Shown: positions 1-10,286, counted from the first letter of the stretch. The stretch: 64,000 bases of DNA from Salinibacterium sp. ZJ450 (GCF_011751885.2 NZ_CP061771.1:434001-498000), one strand, 5' to 3'. Translations and numbers: made by a program. Notes: generated by a model from the sequence alone, not told the origin.

Positions 1-4
1 TCGG

Positions 5-1618
<1,614 letters not shown>

Positions 1619-1771
1619 TCTACCTACCACGGGAAGGGCAATGCCGTTGTGGCAACGCCACAAGATCGGCCGGAAGCGTTGTCGCGCCCCGCGACTGTGC
1701 TGAACACGATGTGCACGAAAACGTTGCCTGCCGTTCACCATGACGCCACCGAGCTGGACTCTTGGGTTTTC

Positions 1772-1777
1772 TAGGGT
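1772..1777 (+). promoter_or_regulatory. Putative -10 element (TAGGGT) of the nonulosonate operon
   Basis: TAGGGT ends 8 bases before the ATG at 1786, so transcripts would have a leader of only one or two bases. The same TAGGNT pattern stands before several other genes here. No clear -35 box was seen. Inferred from sequence only. Confidence 0.4.
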
Positions 1778-1785
1778 TGCCCATC

Positions 1786-2733
1786 ATGCCCGAACGCGCT
1801 GTCAGCCTTGCCTGGGTGGAGTCTCCCCTGCAACTGCTGAACGCGGTCGAATTCGCGGCCGCAAGCGGCGAGCCGGTGCACGTCGTGCCGCGCGACTCCG
1901 GCCCGCAGATGCACTCCACGGCCGAGGAACTGCGCCGTCGGGGGCTGCCGGCCGGTGTGGCCATAGGTGACCCGGTGGCCGGCATCCCGTGGGACCTGCT
2001 CCGACGGCACCGCACCTGGGTGCTCGGCGATGCCCTGTCCGGGCAGGCGCGCCTCGCGCTCGCCCGGCTCTGGCCCGCCGGGGTGGTGCTGCTGGATGAC
2101 GGCACGATGACGTTGCACCTGGCGACCGCGGTCGCGGGATCGCTGCCGTTGCAGCGCCCGTCGAAACCAGAAGCACTTCGGATGCGGGTGCTCGGCCGCG
2201 TGGCCAAGTCCGCGCTCCGCCGCGCACGCCCCACCCTGTTCAGCTATTACGGGTCGTCGAGGCCCGAACTGCGTGCGTTCCGACGCTCCGGCGAGGTGCG
2301 CACCAACCTGTTCGACTGGTCGCGCTCCACCGCGCCCGGCGTTCGGGTGCCGACCGGCCGCATCCTGCTCGGAACGGCGCGGGTGGTCGACGGGCTGATG
2401 TCCGCCGATGACCACAGCCGCTGGGTGGCCGATCAGGCGCAGGACGGGCCGGTGATTTATCTGCCGCACCGTCGCGAGCGGCCGGAGGACCTTCGCCGCG
2501 TCTCCGCGATCGGCGGCGTGGCCGTGCAGCTCACCGGCATCCCGGTGGAACTGGCGCTCGCCGGCACCAGCGAGCCGCTGGACGTGGTGAGCCTGCCATC
2601 CAGCGCCGTGGACACCCTGCAGCGTGTGCTCGAGGGAACCGGCAGCACCGTGCGGCTGGTGGATGTGCCGGGTCTCGACAGGCTCGACCAGCGGGAGCAG
2701 CGGGATCGCCGCGCCGTAGGAGTAGTCCGATGA
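1786..2733 (+). CDS. Polysialyltransferase-like glycosyltransferase (putative)
   Basis: First gene of a four-gene operon with CMP-nonulosonate synthetase and nonulosonate synthase genes. The 315-aa product opens with VSLAWVESPLQLLNAVE, the pattern I associate with alpha-2,8-polysialyltransferase-like GT-B enzymes, and has a second conserved-looking stretch VIYLPHRRE near residue 225 and a C-terminal LPSSAVDTLQRVL, resembling the nucleotide-sugar half of such enzymes. It would transfer the CMP-activated nonulosonate made by its neighbours. The frame is open from a TTG at 1762, but ATG 1786 gives the natural N terminus and sits just after a -10 box. It ends in an ATGA overlap with neuA, so the two are translationally coupled. 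Enzyme class is moderately sure; acceptor and linkage unknown. Confidence 0.65.
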   Translation: MPERAVSLAWVESPLQLLNAVEFAAASGEPVHVVPRDSGPQMHSTAEELRRRGLPAGVAIGDPVAGIPWDLLRRHRTWVLGDALSGQARLALARLWPAGVVLLDDGTMTLHLATAVAGSLPLQRPSKPEALRMRVLGRVAKSALRRARPTLFSYYGSSRPELRAFRRSGEVRTNLFDWSRSTAPGVRVPTGRILLGTARVVDGLMSADDHSRWVADQAQDGPVIYLPHRRERPEDLRRVSAIGGVAVQLTGIPVELALAGTSEPLDVVSLPSSAVDTLQRVLEGTGSTVRLVDVPGLDRLDQREQRDRRAVGVVR

Positions 2734-3407
2734 CCGTGATCGCCGTGATCCCGGCGCGCGGCGGATCCAAGGGTGTTCCGCGCAAGAACGTGCGCGAGGT
2801 CGGCGGCCGCCCGCTGATCGCCCGCGCCGTGGATGCTGCGCTCGCCGCGGACCAGATCGACGCCGTCTACGTCTCAACCGACGACGCCGAGATCGCCGCG
2901 GTATCCGCGCTCGCCGGAGCGCGCGTAATCGACCGCCCGGCCGAGCTCGCTCGCGACGAATCGAGCTCCGAAGACGCCCTCCTGCACGCATTGCAGTCGC
3001 TCGCCGCCGATGGCGTGAGCCCCGACATCCTCGTCTTCATCCAGGCCACGTCGCCGTTCATCGACCCGGCCGCGCTGGATGCCGCGGTCGGCCGGGTGCG
3101 CGCCGGCGCCGCGGATGTCGTGTTCTCGGCGGTGCCCACCCATGCCTTCCTCTGGCGGAACACCCCAGACGGCGCCGCCGCGGTCAACCACGATGCCGCC
3201 GTGCGGCCGCGTCGACAAGACCGCGAACCGCACTACCAGGAGACCGGCGCGTTCTACGTGATGCGCGCCGCCGGATTCGCCGAGGCACGCTTCCGATTCT
3301 TCGGGCGGATCGGCATCGCGATCACCGCAGACGGTGACGCACTCGAAATCGACACGGCCGAGCAGTTCGCGCTCGCCGAGACCCTTGCAGAAAGATGGAA
3401 CAGATGA
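2730..3407 (+). CDS. neuA: Acylneuraminate cytidylyltransferase (CMP-nonulosonate synthetase)
   Basis: Activates a nonulosonic acid with CTP. The N terminus IPARGGSKGVPRKNV is the hallmark nucleotide-binding loop of NeuA/KdsB-like cytidylyltransferases; VYVSTDDAEIA and FIQATSPF follow in the expected order, and EIDTAEQFALAE closes the 225-aa protein. The length equals that of single-domain CMP-sialate synthetases, so the esterase domain found in some NeuA proteins is absent. It overlaps the upstream gene by 4 bases and the downstream neuB by 4 bases (ATGA). Family secure. Which sugar it activates (Kdn, Neu5Ac, legionaminate or pseudaminate type) cannot be read from the sequence. Confidence 0.88.
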   Translation: MTVIAVIPARGGSKGVPRKNVREVGGRPLIARAVDAALAADQIDAVYVSTDDAEIAAVSALAGARVIDRPAELARDESSSEDALLHALQSLAADGVSPDILVFIQATSPFIDPAALDAAVGRVRAGAADVVFSAVPTHAFLWRNTPDGAAAVNHDAAVRPRRQDREPHYQETGAFYVMRAAGFAEARFRFFGRIGIAITADGDALEIDTAEQFALAETLAERWNR

Positions 3408-4276
3408 AGGTCCGCATCGGAGACAACACCATTGCCGCAGGCGAGCCGGTCTACGTGATCGGCGAGATCGGCCTCAACCACAACGGTGACGTCGAGAACG
3501 CCAAGCGCCTGATCGATGTAGCCGCGGATGCCGGCGCCCAGGCGGTCAAGTTCCAGAAACGCACCCCCGACATCTCCACGCCAGAGCACATGAAGCTCAC
3601 CCCGCGCGAGACGCCGTGGGGCACCATGAGCTACCTGCAGTACCGCTACCGGGTCGAGTTCGAGCGCGAGCAGTACATCGAGATCGGTGACTACGCCACC
3701 ATGCGCGGCCTCGACTGGTTCGCGTCGCCGTGGGACGAGCCGTCCGTCGACTTCCTCGAGGACCTCGGCGTTGTCGCATACAAGATCGCGTCCGCGTCGA
3801 TCACCGACACCGGCCTGCTTGCCCGGATCGCCGCCACCGGCAAGCCGGTGATCCTGTCGACCGGCATGTCCACGTTCGAGCAGGTGGAGACCGCTGTCGA
3901 CCTGCTCGGCACCCACGGACTGGTGGTGCTGCACGCCACCTCCACCTACCCGCTGCCGCCGGAAGAGGCGAACCTGCGCATGATCCCGACGCTGCAGCAG
4001 CGCTACCCTGGTGTGCCGATCGGCTACTCCGGTCACGAGACCGGCCTGCAGATCTCGCTGGCCGCCGTCGCGCTCGGTGCCACCGTCGTGGAACGCCACA
4101 TCACCCTCGACCGGGCGATGTGGGGCTCCGACCACGCCGCGTCGCTTGAGCCGCACGGTTTCGAGAACTTGGTCCGCGACATCCGCGTCATCGAACGCGC
4201 CATGGGCGACGGCGTCAAGCGCGTGTTCCCGGGAGAGCTTGCCCCGCAGGCGAAGCTGCGTCGCGTTCTGGCGTGA
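3404..4276 (+). CDS. neuB: N-acetylneuraminate synthase family protein, short form without SAF domain
   Basis: Condenses phosphoenolpyruvate with a hexose or hexosamine to give a nonulosonic acid. The TIM-barrel signatures are present: VIGEIGLNHNGD at the N terminus, AVKFQKRTPD, DWFASPWDEPSVDFLE, YKIASASITD, ILSTGMST, LHATSTYPLPPEEANLRMIP, IGYSGHETGLQISLAAVALGA (split here from one run) and VVERHITLDR. The protein is 290 aa, whereas typical NeuB proteins of about 340 aa carry a C-terminal antifreeze-like (SAF) domain that helps close the neighbouring active site in the dimer; that domain is missing and no frameshifted remnant follows. ATG 3404 was chosen because it matches family N termini and overlaps the neuA stop; ATG 3395 is the alternative. 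Confidence 0.87.
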   Translation: MKVRIGDNTIAAGEPVYVIGEIGLNHNGDVENAKRLIDVAADAGAQAVKFQKRTPDISTPEHMKLTPRETPWGTMSYLQYRYRVEFEREQYIEIGDYATMRGLDWFASPWDEPSVDFLEDLGVVAYKIASASITDTGLLARIAATGKPVILSTGMSTFEQVETAVDLLGTHGLVVLHATSTYPLPPEEANLRMIPTLQQRYPGVPIGYSGHETGLQISLAAVALGATVVERHITLDRAMWGSDHAASLEPHGFENLVRDIRVIERAMGDGVKRVFPGELAPQAKLRRVLA

Positions 4277-5577
4277 GGGCGGTCGCGGTAGTCGATACCG
4301 ACTCGTATGCGAAATGGGGGGCGTCGCTGCTGGCGGCGATGCCCTCCGGCTGGCAGAAGCGGCTGCTCGTGCTCGAAACGCCGCTGGCGCCGAGCGCCGA
4401 ACAGCTGAGAACGGCGCTGACCGGAACCGGCATCGACACGGCGGATGTCGCGACGGTGCCGTTCCACCAGCTGCGGCGCGAGCTGGCGGGCTGGCAGCCT
4501 GATGTGGTGGTCGCGTCGGCGTTGGGCTCGGTGGCTGAGATCGTGCTGTCTGCGGCGCACGACCTGCCTAGCCCCCGCCCGCTGCTGATCAGTGGGCTGC
4601 CGGGGATCGGCATTCCGGTGCGCAAGCGGGCGGTGGTGCATCGGGCGCAGGCCGACCTGTTCCTGGTGCACAGTCGGCGGGAACGCCGCGAGTTCAGTGA
4701 GCTGGCCGAAATCCAGCGCATTCCGATGCGGTTCGGACTGCTGACGCTGCCGTTCCTGGCGCCCGCGGTGTCGGCAGCGGATGCGACGGACGTGGTGTTC
4801 GCCGCGCAGGCCCTGGTGCCCGCCGAGCGGCGGGATCGACAGCGGGTGCTCGACACCCTTATCAGTCTGGCCCGGCGGTACCCGGAGCGACGGGTCGTGG
4901 TGAAGCTGCGTGCCAGAGCGGGGGAACAGCAGACGCACGTGGAGCGCGACGCCTACGACCAACTGCTCACCGCGCACCGCACCCCGCCGGCGAACCTGGT
5001 GCTTGACCATGGGCCGATGGTGCGCGCGCTGGACACGGCGGGGGCGCTGGTGACGGTGAGCTCGACGGCGGCCCTCGAGGCGTTGGCTCGTGGCCTTCCG
5101 GTGCTCGCGATTGACGACTTCGGGGTCGGACCCGAGCAGATCAATGAGATCTTCGTCGCCAGCAATCTGCTCGGTTCGCTTGACGACCTGGCCTGCGGCC
5201 GGTTCCACTCGGTGGACCCGAAATGGCTAGGCGACAACTACTTCCACGGCGCAGAGCACGACGACTGGCTCGACCAGCTCGACCTGTTGGCGACGAAACG
5301 GGATGCCGGCAGCCTCGGTGCCCGCCCGGGGCGGCCGATCCTGGGTGGAGCGCTCGGCTCGGCCTGGCGGCGCAAACGGGCGCTCGGCCGCTTCGACCGC
5401 AGCCTGGGCGGCCACGTCGCCCTGGCGGTCGGCACGGTGGCGTTGCCGGTGTACCGCGGTCTGAAACGCGTTAAAGCGGCGCGCGAGCGGCCCGTCGGGA
5501 GGCTAGCCACGCCTGCAGCTGAAGCGCCTGCGCAGTCCCCACCACGTCACCCGGAGCATCGCCTCGAGCACGATTGA
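4273..5577 (+). CDS. DUF6716-type putative glycosyltransferase
   Basis: Last gene of the nonulosonate operon, starting with GTG in a 4-base overlap with neuB. The 434-aa product looks GT-B-like: an N-terminal Rossmann-like half (AVAVVDTDSYAKWGASLLA), a hinge with PLLISGLPGIGIPVRKRA, and a C-terminal half with VVFAAQALVPAERRDR, VVKLRARAGEQ and LVTVSSTAALEALARGLPVL, a pattern like the nucleotide-sugar site of capsule and teichoic-acid transferases. I match it from memory to the DUF6716 putative glycosyltransferases that accompany NeuA/NeuB genes in actinobacteria. The C-terminal 25 codons overlap the convergent gene at 5503-6255. The role in glycan assembly is inferred from context. Confidence 0.6.
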   Translation: MRAVAVVDTDSYAKWGASLLAAMPSGWQKRLLVLETPLAPSAEQLRTALTGTGIDTADVATVPFHQLRRELAGWQPDVVVASALGSVAEIVLSAAHDLPSPRPLLISGLPGIGIPVRKRAVVHRAQADLFLVHSRRERREFSELAEIQRIPMRFGLLTLPFLAPAVSAADATDVVFAAQALVPAERRDRQRVLDTLISLARRYPERRVVVKLRARAGEQQTHVERDAYDQLLTAHRTPPANLVLDHGPMVRALDTAGALVTVSSTAALEALARGLPVLAIDDFGVGPEQINEIFVASNLLGSLDDLACGRFHSVDPKWLGDNYFHGAEHDDWLDQLDLLATKRDAGSLGARPGRPILGGALGSAWRRKRALGRFDRSLGGHVALAVGTVALPVYRGLKRVKAARERPVGRLATPAAEAPAQSPPRHPEHRLEHD

Positions 5578-6255
5578 CGAGCTCATCTTTGACTCGCCGG
5601 CCTGCCGCTCCCGGAAGGCGATCGGCGTCTCCGTCACGCGCTCTCCGGCGTCCAGAACGCGCAGCGCCATGTCCACCTGGAAGCAGTATCCGCGCGAGTT
5701 CACGTTGCCGAGCGGCAACGCGGCGGGCAGCGGCCCCCGGTAGGCGCGGAAGCCGGCGGTTGCGTCGTGCACCGGAATACCCAGCGCGAGCCGCGCATAG
5801 GCGTTGCCGGCGCGGCTGAGCAGCTCCCGACGCTTCGACCAGTCCTCGACCCGCCCGCCCGGAACCCAACGCGAACCGATCGCGAGGCCGGCTCCGTTGT
5901 GCACTGCCGGGAGCATCGGGGACAGCGCATCGGGTGGATGCGAGCCATCGGCATCCATCTCGACCAGCACGTCGTATCTCCGATCGAGGCCCCAGCGGAA
6001 TCCGGCCAAATATGCCGCGCCCAACCCGTGCTTGCCGCCACGGTGCAGCACATGCACACGGGCATCGGATGCCGCGAGCGAATCGGCGATCAGCCCGGTG
6101 CCGTCCGGGCTGTTGTCGTCGACAACGAGCACGTCCACGGTCAGCTGCGCCGCGAACAACCGGCCCAGCACGCGCACGAGATTGTCCTTCTCGTTGTACG
6201 TCGGGGTGATCACGAGCACGCGCGGCGCAGCAGGGCCACGCGGGGATTCGGTCAC
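5503..6255 (-). CDS. ppm: Polyprenol monophosphomannose synthase (DPM1-like GT2)
   Basis: Transfers mannose from GDP-mannose to polyprenyl phosphate at the inner membrane face, giving the donor for GT-C mannosyltransferases. The 250-aa GT2 domain has VITPTYNEKDNLVRVL, VVDDNSPDGTG, GKHGLGAAYLAGF, EMDADGSHPP and GSRWVPGG with the late motif FRERQAGESKMS, all characteristic of DPM1-like synthases. No C-terminal membrane helices are present, so it is the short soluble form. It begins with GTG. Its last 75 bases overlap the 3' end of the convergent DUF6716 gene on the other strand. Function secure at family level. Confidence 0.88.
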   Translation of the reverse strand: MTESPRGPAAPRVLVITPTYNEKDNLVRVLGRLFAAQLTVDVLVVDDNSPDGTGLIADSLAASDARVHVLHRGGKHGLGAAYLAGFRWGLDRRYDVLVEMDADGSHPPDALSPMLPAVHNGAGLAIGSRWVPGGRVEDWSKRRELLSRAGNAYARLALGIPVHDATAGFRAYRGPLPAALPLGNVNSRGYCFQVDMALRVLDAGERVTETPIAFRERQAGESKMSSSIVLEAMLRVTWWGLRRRFSCRRG

Positions 6256-6350
6256 CCGGCCATTCTGCCAAACCCGCGCCGGTCGGACCCGCAGCCCGGG
6301 TTCGTCGCCGTGCGGCCGCGTTCGCGCGCGATCTTCGTCCCAACTCGTCC

Positions 6351-6356
6351 TACCCT
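6351..6356 (+). promoter_or_regulatory. Putative -10 box (TACCCT) giving a leaderless birA mRNA
   Basis: TACCCT is followed by exactly 6 bases and then the ATG of birA, so transcription would start at or next to the start codon. No ribosome-binding site is seen. Leaderless messages are common in actinobacteria; the call is inferred. Confidence 0.4.
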
Positions 6357-6362
6357 TGACCC

Positions 6363-7133
6363 ATGCATGTGCCGCGCAGCCTCGAGGCTTACCCCGACCT
6401 CACCGTTTTCGAGTCGACCGGGTCGACGAACGATGAACTGCGGGCAGCGCCGGATGCTGCGGACTTCAGCATCGCGGTCACCGACAACCAGACCGCCGGA
6501 CGCGGACGCCTCGGCCGCGTTTGGGTGGCCCCGCCCGGGCAGACCCTCGCCGTGTCCGTGCTGCTGCGGCCCGGACTCAGCCCGGAGCATCTCGGCTGGC
6601 TGCCGCTGATCGCCGGGCTCGCCATGGCGCGCACCGTGCAGCAGCTGCTGCCGGACGCGCGGGTCGGCCTGAAGTGGCCGAACGACGTGCAGATCGACGG
6701 CCTCAAGGTCAGCGGCATCCTCGCCGAGCTCAATGGGTCATCGGATGCCGTGATCGTCGGCGCCGGGCTGAACCTGGCCATTCCCGCCGATCAGCTGCCC
6801 ACGCCGGTGGCCACCTCGGTCGGGCTACACACCCACGGAAGCGGCAGCGCGGACCCCGACACCGCCCTGGCCGGTTACCTGAGCGAATTGCAGCGGCTGT
6901 ACCGCGCGTTCACCGCTGCCGGCGGAGATGCTGAGGCCAGCGGCATCCGCAGCGCCCTGATCGAGGCGTGCACCACGCTCGGTCTGCAGGTGCGGGTCCA
7001 GCTCCCAGGTGACGAGGTGCTGATCGGCGTCGCCACCGGCATCGACGAGTCCGGCAGGCTGCTGGTTCAAGAACAGGATGGTCACGTTCAGGCTGTCGCC
7101 GCCGGCGACGTCACGCATCTGAGGTATGAATGA
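6363..7133 (+). CDS. birA: Biotin--[acetyl-CoA-carboxylase] ligase, class I
   Basis: Attaches biotin to the biotin carrier domain of acyl-CoA carboxylases. The 256-aa protein starts directly with the catalytic domain: STNDELR, the biotinyl-AMP loop GRGRLGRVW, VGLKWPNDVQIDGLKVSGIL and VGAGLNLA are all present, followed by a small C-terminal SH3-like domain ending VAAGDVTHLRY. There is no N-terminal helix-turn-helix, so this is a pure ligase and not a repressor. It lies opposite the polyprenol-phosphate-mannose synthase, 107 bases apart, and is followed after 3 bases by the PH-domain gene. The gene pair with a carboxylase beta subunit nearby repeats the arrangement I recall in mycobacteria. Confidence 0.95.
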   Translation: MHVPRSLEAYPDLTVFESTGSTNDELRAAPDAADFSIAVTDNQTAGRGRLGRVWVAPPGQTLAVSVLLRPGLSPEHLGWLPLIAGLAMARTVQQLLPDARVGLKWPNDVQIDGLKVSGILAELNGSSDAVIVGAGLNLAIPADQLPTPVATSVGLHTHGSGSADPDTALAGYLSELQRLYRAFTAAGGDAEASGIRSALIEACTTLGLQVRVQLPGDEVLIGVATGIDESGRLLVQEQDGHVQAVAAGDVTHLRYE

Positions 7134-7136
7134 GGA

Positions 7137-7691
7137 ATGTCCTCTGAGCAGTACTCCGCGCCGTCGGCGCCGGCTCCCGAGGTCGTCGTAGCTCGGCTGC
7201 GACCGCACGCCAGGGCCATGTTCTGGCCCTCGATCGTGCTGATCGCGACGGTCGGTGCCACCACGTACTTCACCGGAAAGTTCGCGGAGGACTGGCAGAA
7301 CATCGCGGTGCTCGTCGCGGGAGTGCTGGTCGCGGTGACGCTGTGGATGCTGCCACTGCTCGCCTGGCTGGGGCGCAACTACACCATCACCACACGCCGA
7401 ATCGTGCTGCGCAGCGGATTCTTCGTGCGTGAACGGCAGGAGCTGCTGCATAGCCGGGGCTATGACGTGACTGTTCGCAAGAACGGCCTGCAGGTGCTCT
7501 TCGGCAGCGGCAACGTGCGCATCAACACCGGACTGGAGAATCCGGTGGTGTTGAAGGACGTGCCGTCCGCCGATCTGGTGCAGGCGGCGCTGCATGACCT
7601 GATGGAACGCAGCCAGAACCCGATCGCGGCCCGGCGCCAGCAGGAACGGTCGCGCCCGCATGACCAGACCGCGGTGTGGGGTTCCTCGTAA
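7137..7691 (+). CDS. Membrane protein with bacterial PH (bPH) domain
   Basis: A 184-aa protein with two adjacent hydrophobic segments (about residues 25-45 and 53-75), then a PH-like domain beginning NYTITTRRIVLRSGFF with the typical R(Q)ELLHSRGYDV and GSGNVRIN pattern. Such proteins are membrane-anchored and of unknown biochemical role. The gene follows birA after 3 bases and probably shares its mRNA. A PH protein between birA and purK/purE also occurs in mycobacteria as far as I recall, so this belongs to the conserved core neighbourhood. The proline- and arginine-rich C terminus (RRQQERSRPHDQ) looks disordered. Confidence 0.8.
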   Translation: MSSEQYSAPSAPAPEVVVARLRPHARAMFWPSIVLIATVGATTYFTGKFAEDWQNIAVLVAGVLVAVTLWMLPLLAWLGRNYTITTRRIVLRSGFFVRERQELLHSRGYDVTVRKNGLQVLFGSGNVRINTGLENPVVLKDVPSADLVQAALHDLMERSQNPIAARRQQERSRPHDQTAVWGSS

Positions 7692-7749
7692 CCGCCGCTG
7701 GCAGAAATCGCCGACGTGTGATGGGGCACAACCGCTTACCTGAGACGGG

Positions 7750-7755
7750 TAGGGT
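7750..7755 (+). promoter_or_regulatory. Putative -10 box (TAGGGT) of the UDP-sugar dehydrogenase gene
   Basis: TAGGGT lies exactly 6 bases before the GTG start at 7762, predicting a leaderless transcript. The intervening bases gcaaag could alternatively act as a very weak ribosome-binding site. Sequence inference only. Confidence 0.4.
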
Positions 7756-7761
7756 GCAAAG

Positions 7762-9084
7762 GTGAAAATCTCTGTGATCGGATGCGGATACCTCGGCGCA
7801 GTTCATGCGGCCAGCATGGCCAAACTGGGTCACGACGTCGTCGGAGTAGACGTGGATGCCGACAAGGTGGCAAGCCTGTCGGCCGGGCAGGCGCCCTTCT
7901 TCGAGCCCGACCTGCCTGAGCTGCTGCTCGAAGCCGGTGACAGCCTGCGTTTCACCACCAAGATGGCCGACCTGAACACGGCAACGGTGCATTTCGTCGC
8001 CGTGGGCACGCCGCAGCAGCAGGGCAGCAATGCCGCCGATCTGCGCTTCGTCGATGCCGCCATCGAGTCCCTGCTCGAGCATCTGAAGCCCGGCGACCTG
8101 GTGGTGGGCAAGTCCACCGTGCCGGTCGGCACGGCTGCCCGGCTCGCCGAGCGGGTGGAGACCACCGGCGCCCGGCTCGCCTGGAACCCCGAGTTCCTGC
8201 GCGAGGGCTTTGCGATCAAAGACACGCTAACGCCCGACCGTCTCGTTTACGGGGTGCGCCCCGGCGGAGACAGCGATGCCGTCGCCACCCTCGACGAGAT
8301 CTATGCCACCGCGATCGCCGCGAACACCCCGCGCATCGTCACCGACTACGCCACCGCAGAACTCGTCAAGGTGTCGGCCAACGCGTTCCTCGCCACCAAG
8401 ATCTCGTTCATCAATGCGATGTCCGAGATCGCCGAGGTGACCGGCGCCGACGTCACCCAGCTCGCCGACGCGATCGGGCTCGACGACCGCATCGGTCGCA
8501 AGTTCCTGAACGCGGGCCTCGGTTTCGGCGGTGGATGCCTGCCGAAGGACATCCGTGGCTTCATGGCCCGTGCCGAGGAACTCGGCGTCGACCAGGCGCT
8601 CAGCTTCCTCAGCGAGGTCGACGCGATCAACCTGCGCCGGCGCAGCCGCATGGTCGACCTCACCCGCGAGGTGGTCGGGGGAGACCTTGAGGGCAAGCGC
8701 ATCGCCGTGCTCGGCCTTGCCTTCAAGCCAGACTCCGACGATGTGCGTGACTCGCCGGCGCTGGATGTCGCCACTCGCCTGGTCGCGGAGGGCGCCATCG
8801 TCACCGCGACCGACCCGCAGGCGATCGAGACCGCCCGTCGCCGCAACCCGGAATTGACCTACGTCGCCACCGCCGCGGAGGCGGCACGGGATGCGGACGC
8901 CGTGGTGCTGCTGACGGAATGGCGCGACTACAAGACGCTCGACCCGGCAGAGCTCGCAGAGTCGGTGAACGTGCGCGCGATCGTCGACGGTCGCAACTGC
9001 CTGAATCCCGTCGCTTGGCGGGAAGCCGGCTGGCTCTACCGCGCACTCGGCCGACCGCAGCACGCGCCGGTCGCGGTCAGCTAA
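7762..9084 (+). CDS. ugd: UDP-glucose/GDP-mannose dehydrogenase family protein (UDP-glucose 6-dehydrogenase likely)
   Basis: Oxidises a nucleotide sugar at C6 with two NAD+ to give a uronic acid donor such as UDP-glucuronate. The 440-aa protein has the N-terminal Rossmann domain (ISVIGCGYLGAVHAASMA), WNPEFLREGFAI, the central helix with ANAFLATKISFINAMSE, the catalytic-cysteine motif GFGGGCLPKDIR (about residue 260) and the C-terminal domain with GLAFKPDSDDVRDSPA. This domain order and length fit the UDP-glucose dehydrogenase branch. It stands alone between the PH protein and purK, with its own promoter-like sequence. Its product would be useful to the glycan locus downstream. The exact substrate is inferred. 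Confidence 0.88.
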   Translation: MKISVIGCGYLGAVHAASMAKLGHDVVGVDVDADKVASLSAGQAPFFEPDLPELLLEAGDSLRFTTKMADLNTATVHFVAVGTPQQQGSNAADLRFVDAAIESLLEHLKPGDLVVGKSTVPVGTAARLAERVETTGARLAWNPEFLREGFAIKDTLTPDRLVYGVRPGGDSDAVATLDEIYATAIAANTPRIVTDYATAELVKVSANAFLATKISFINAMSEIAEVTGADVTQLADAIGLDDRIGRKFLNAGLGFGGGCLPKDIRGFMARAEELGVDQALSFLSEVDAINLRRRSRMVDLTREVVGGDLEGKRIAVLGLAFKPDSDDVRDSPALDVATRLVAEGAIVTATDPQAIETARRRNPELTYVATAAEAARDADAVVLLTEWRDYKTLDPAELAESVNVRAIVDGRNCLNPVAWREAGWLYRALGRPQHAPVAVS

Positions 9085-9104
9085 CTCACGCGGATCTCTG
9101 ACTG

Positions 9105-9135
9105 CCTATCGGATAAGGAAAGATAGGTACGTACC
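9105..9135 (+). promoter_or_regulatory. Inverted repeats in the purK leader (possible operator)
   Basis: CCTATC (9105-9110) and GATAGG (9122-9127) form an inverted repeat, and GGTACGTACC (9126-9135) is a perfect 10-bp palindrome ending 23 bases before the purK ATG. Together they could be an operator or promoter-proximal hairpin. No regulator can be named. Confidence 0.25.
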
Positions 9136-9158
9136 GCAGTCAAATTACCGGGAGTGTC

Positions 9159-10286
9159 ATGACCCTGAAAGTCGGCGTAATCGGGGGCGGGCAGCTCGCC
9201 CGCATGATGATCCCCGCAGCCATCAACCTCGGCCTCGACATCCGTGTGCTCGCCGAGGCCGACGGAATGTCGGCCGGACTCGGCGCAACCGCAGTCGGCG
9301 ATTACCGCGACGAGGCAACCGTGCTCGCGTTCGCCGAGGGGCTCGACGCGATCACCTTCGACCATGAACACGTGCCGCAGGCGATCCTGCACGCCCTGGT
9401 CGACCGCGGCTACCAAGTGCACCCCGGCCCGGATGCTCTGCGCTACGCGCAGGACAAGCTCGACATGCGCGCGAAGCTCAGCGAACTCGGCCTGCCCGTT
9501 CCCGTGTGGGCGCGCGTGGAGACCGAGGCCGAGCTTGAGCAGTTCCTCGCCGACAACGGTGGGGCAGCCGTGGTGAAAACCGCCCGCGGCGGCTACGACG
9601 GCAAGGGAGTTCGGGTAGTGCGGTCGGCCGACGAGGCGGAGGACTGGTTCCGCACCCTGGCCGAGGACGGACGCGGGGGAGCGCTGCTGGTCGAGGAGCT
9701 CGTCGACTTCCGCCGAGAGCTGGCCCAGCTCGTCGCCCGGCGCCCGAACGGCGAGATCGCCACTTGGCCGGTGGTCGAGACAGTGCAGCAGGATGGCGTC
9801 TGCGCCGAGGTGATCGCCCCGGCCGAGACCTCCATCGCCACCCCGCTGGCCGAAAACATCGGCCAGCGCATCGCCGAGGGCCTGGGCGTCACCGGCGTGC
9901 TCGCCGTGGAACTGTTCGAAACCACCGACGGCCGACTGCTGGTGAACGAACTGGCCATGCGCCCGCACAACAGCGGGCACTTCTCGATCGAGGGCTCCGT
10001 CACCAGCCAGTTCGAGCAGCACCTGCGCGCGGTGCTCGACCTGCCGCTCGGTTCCACCGCAGCCACCGCGCCGGCAAGCGTGATGATCAACATCCTCGGC
10101 GGACCGGCCGAGGGCACCCTCAGCGACCGCTACCCGGCCGCGATGGCGGCCCAGCCGAGCGCGAAGATCCACAACTACGGCAAGGACCCGCGACCGGGCC
10201 GCAAGGTCGGTCACATCACCGTCACCGGCGACGAGATTGACGAGGTGGCGTATCGTGCGCGTGCCGCCGCGTCTCACTTTCAGTGA
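9159..10286 (+). CDS. purK: 5-(carboxyamino)imidazole ribonucleotide synthase
   Basis: Purine biosynthesis enzyme that carboxylates AIR to N5-CAIR using ATP and bicarbonate. The 375-aa ATP-grasp protein shows [10 protein letters not shown] at the N terminus, [28 protein letters not shown] (ATP-grasp loop), [16 protein letters not shown] and the C-terminal [20 protein letters not shown] 9159 has a ggga ribosome-binding sequence just upstream. It overlaps purE, forming the usual purKE pair, with the LCP gene next. Length and motifs are all standard. Confidence 0.95.
   Translation: MTLKVGVIGGGQLARMMIPAAINLGLDIRVLAEADGMSAGLGATAVGDYRDEATVLAFAEGLDAITFDHEHVPQAILHALVDRGYQVHPGPDALRYAQDKLDMRAKLSELGLPVPVWARVETEAELEQFLADNGGAAVVKTARGGYDGKGVRVVRSADEAEDWFRTLAEDGRGGALLVEELVDFRRELAQLVARRPNGEIATWPVVETVQQDGVCAEVIAPAETSIATPLAENIGQRIAEGLGVTGVLAVELFETTDGRLLVNELAMRPHNSGHFSIEGSVTSQFEQHLRAVLDLPLGSTAATAPASVMINILGGPAEGTLSDRYPAAMAAQPSAKIHNYGKDPRPGRKVGHITVTGDEIDEVAYRARAAASHFQ

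Noticed and set aside
4200-4300. Frameshift that removed the SAF domain of NeuB
   Set aside because: The next gene starts in a 4-base overlap and its N terminus is not SAF-like in any frame, so the short form appears native.
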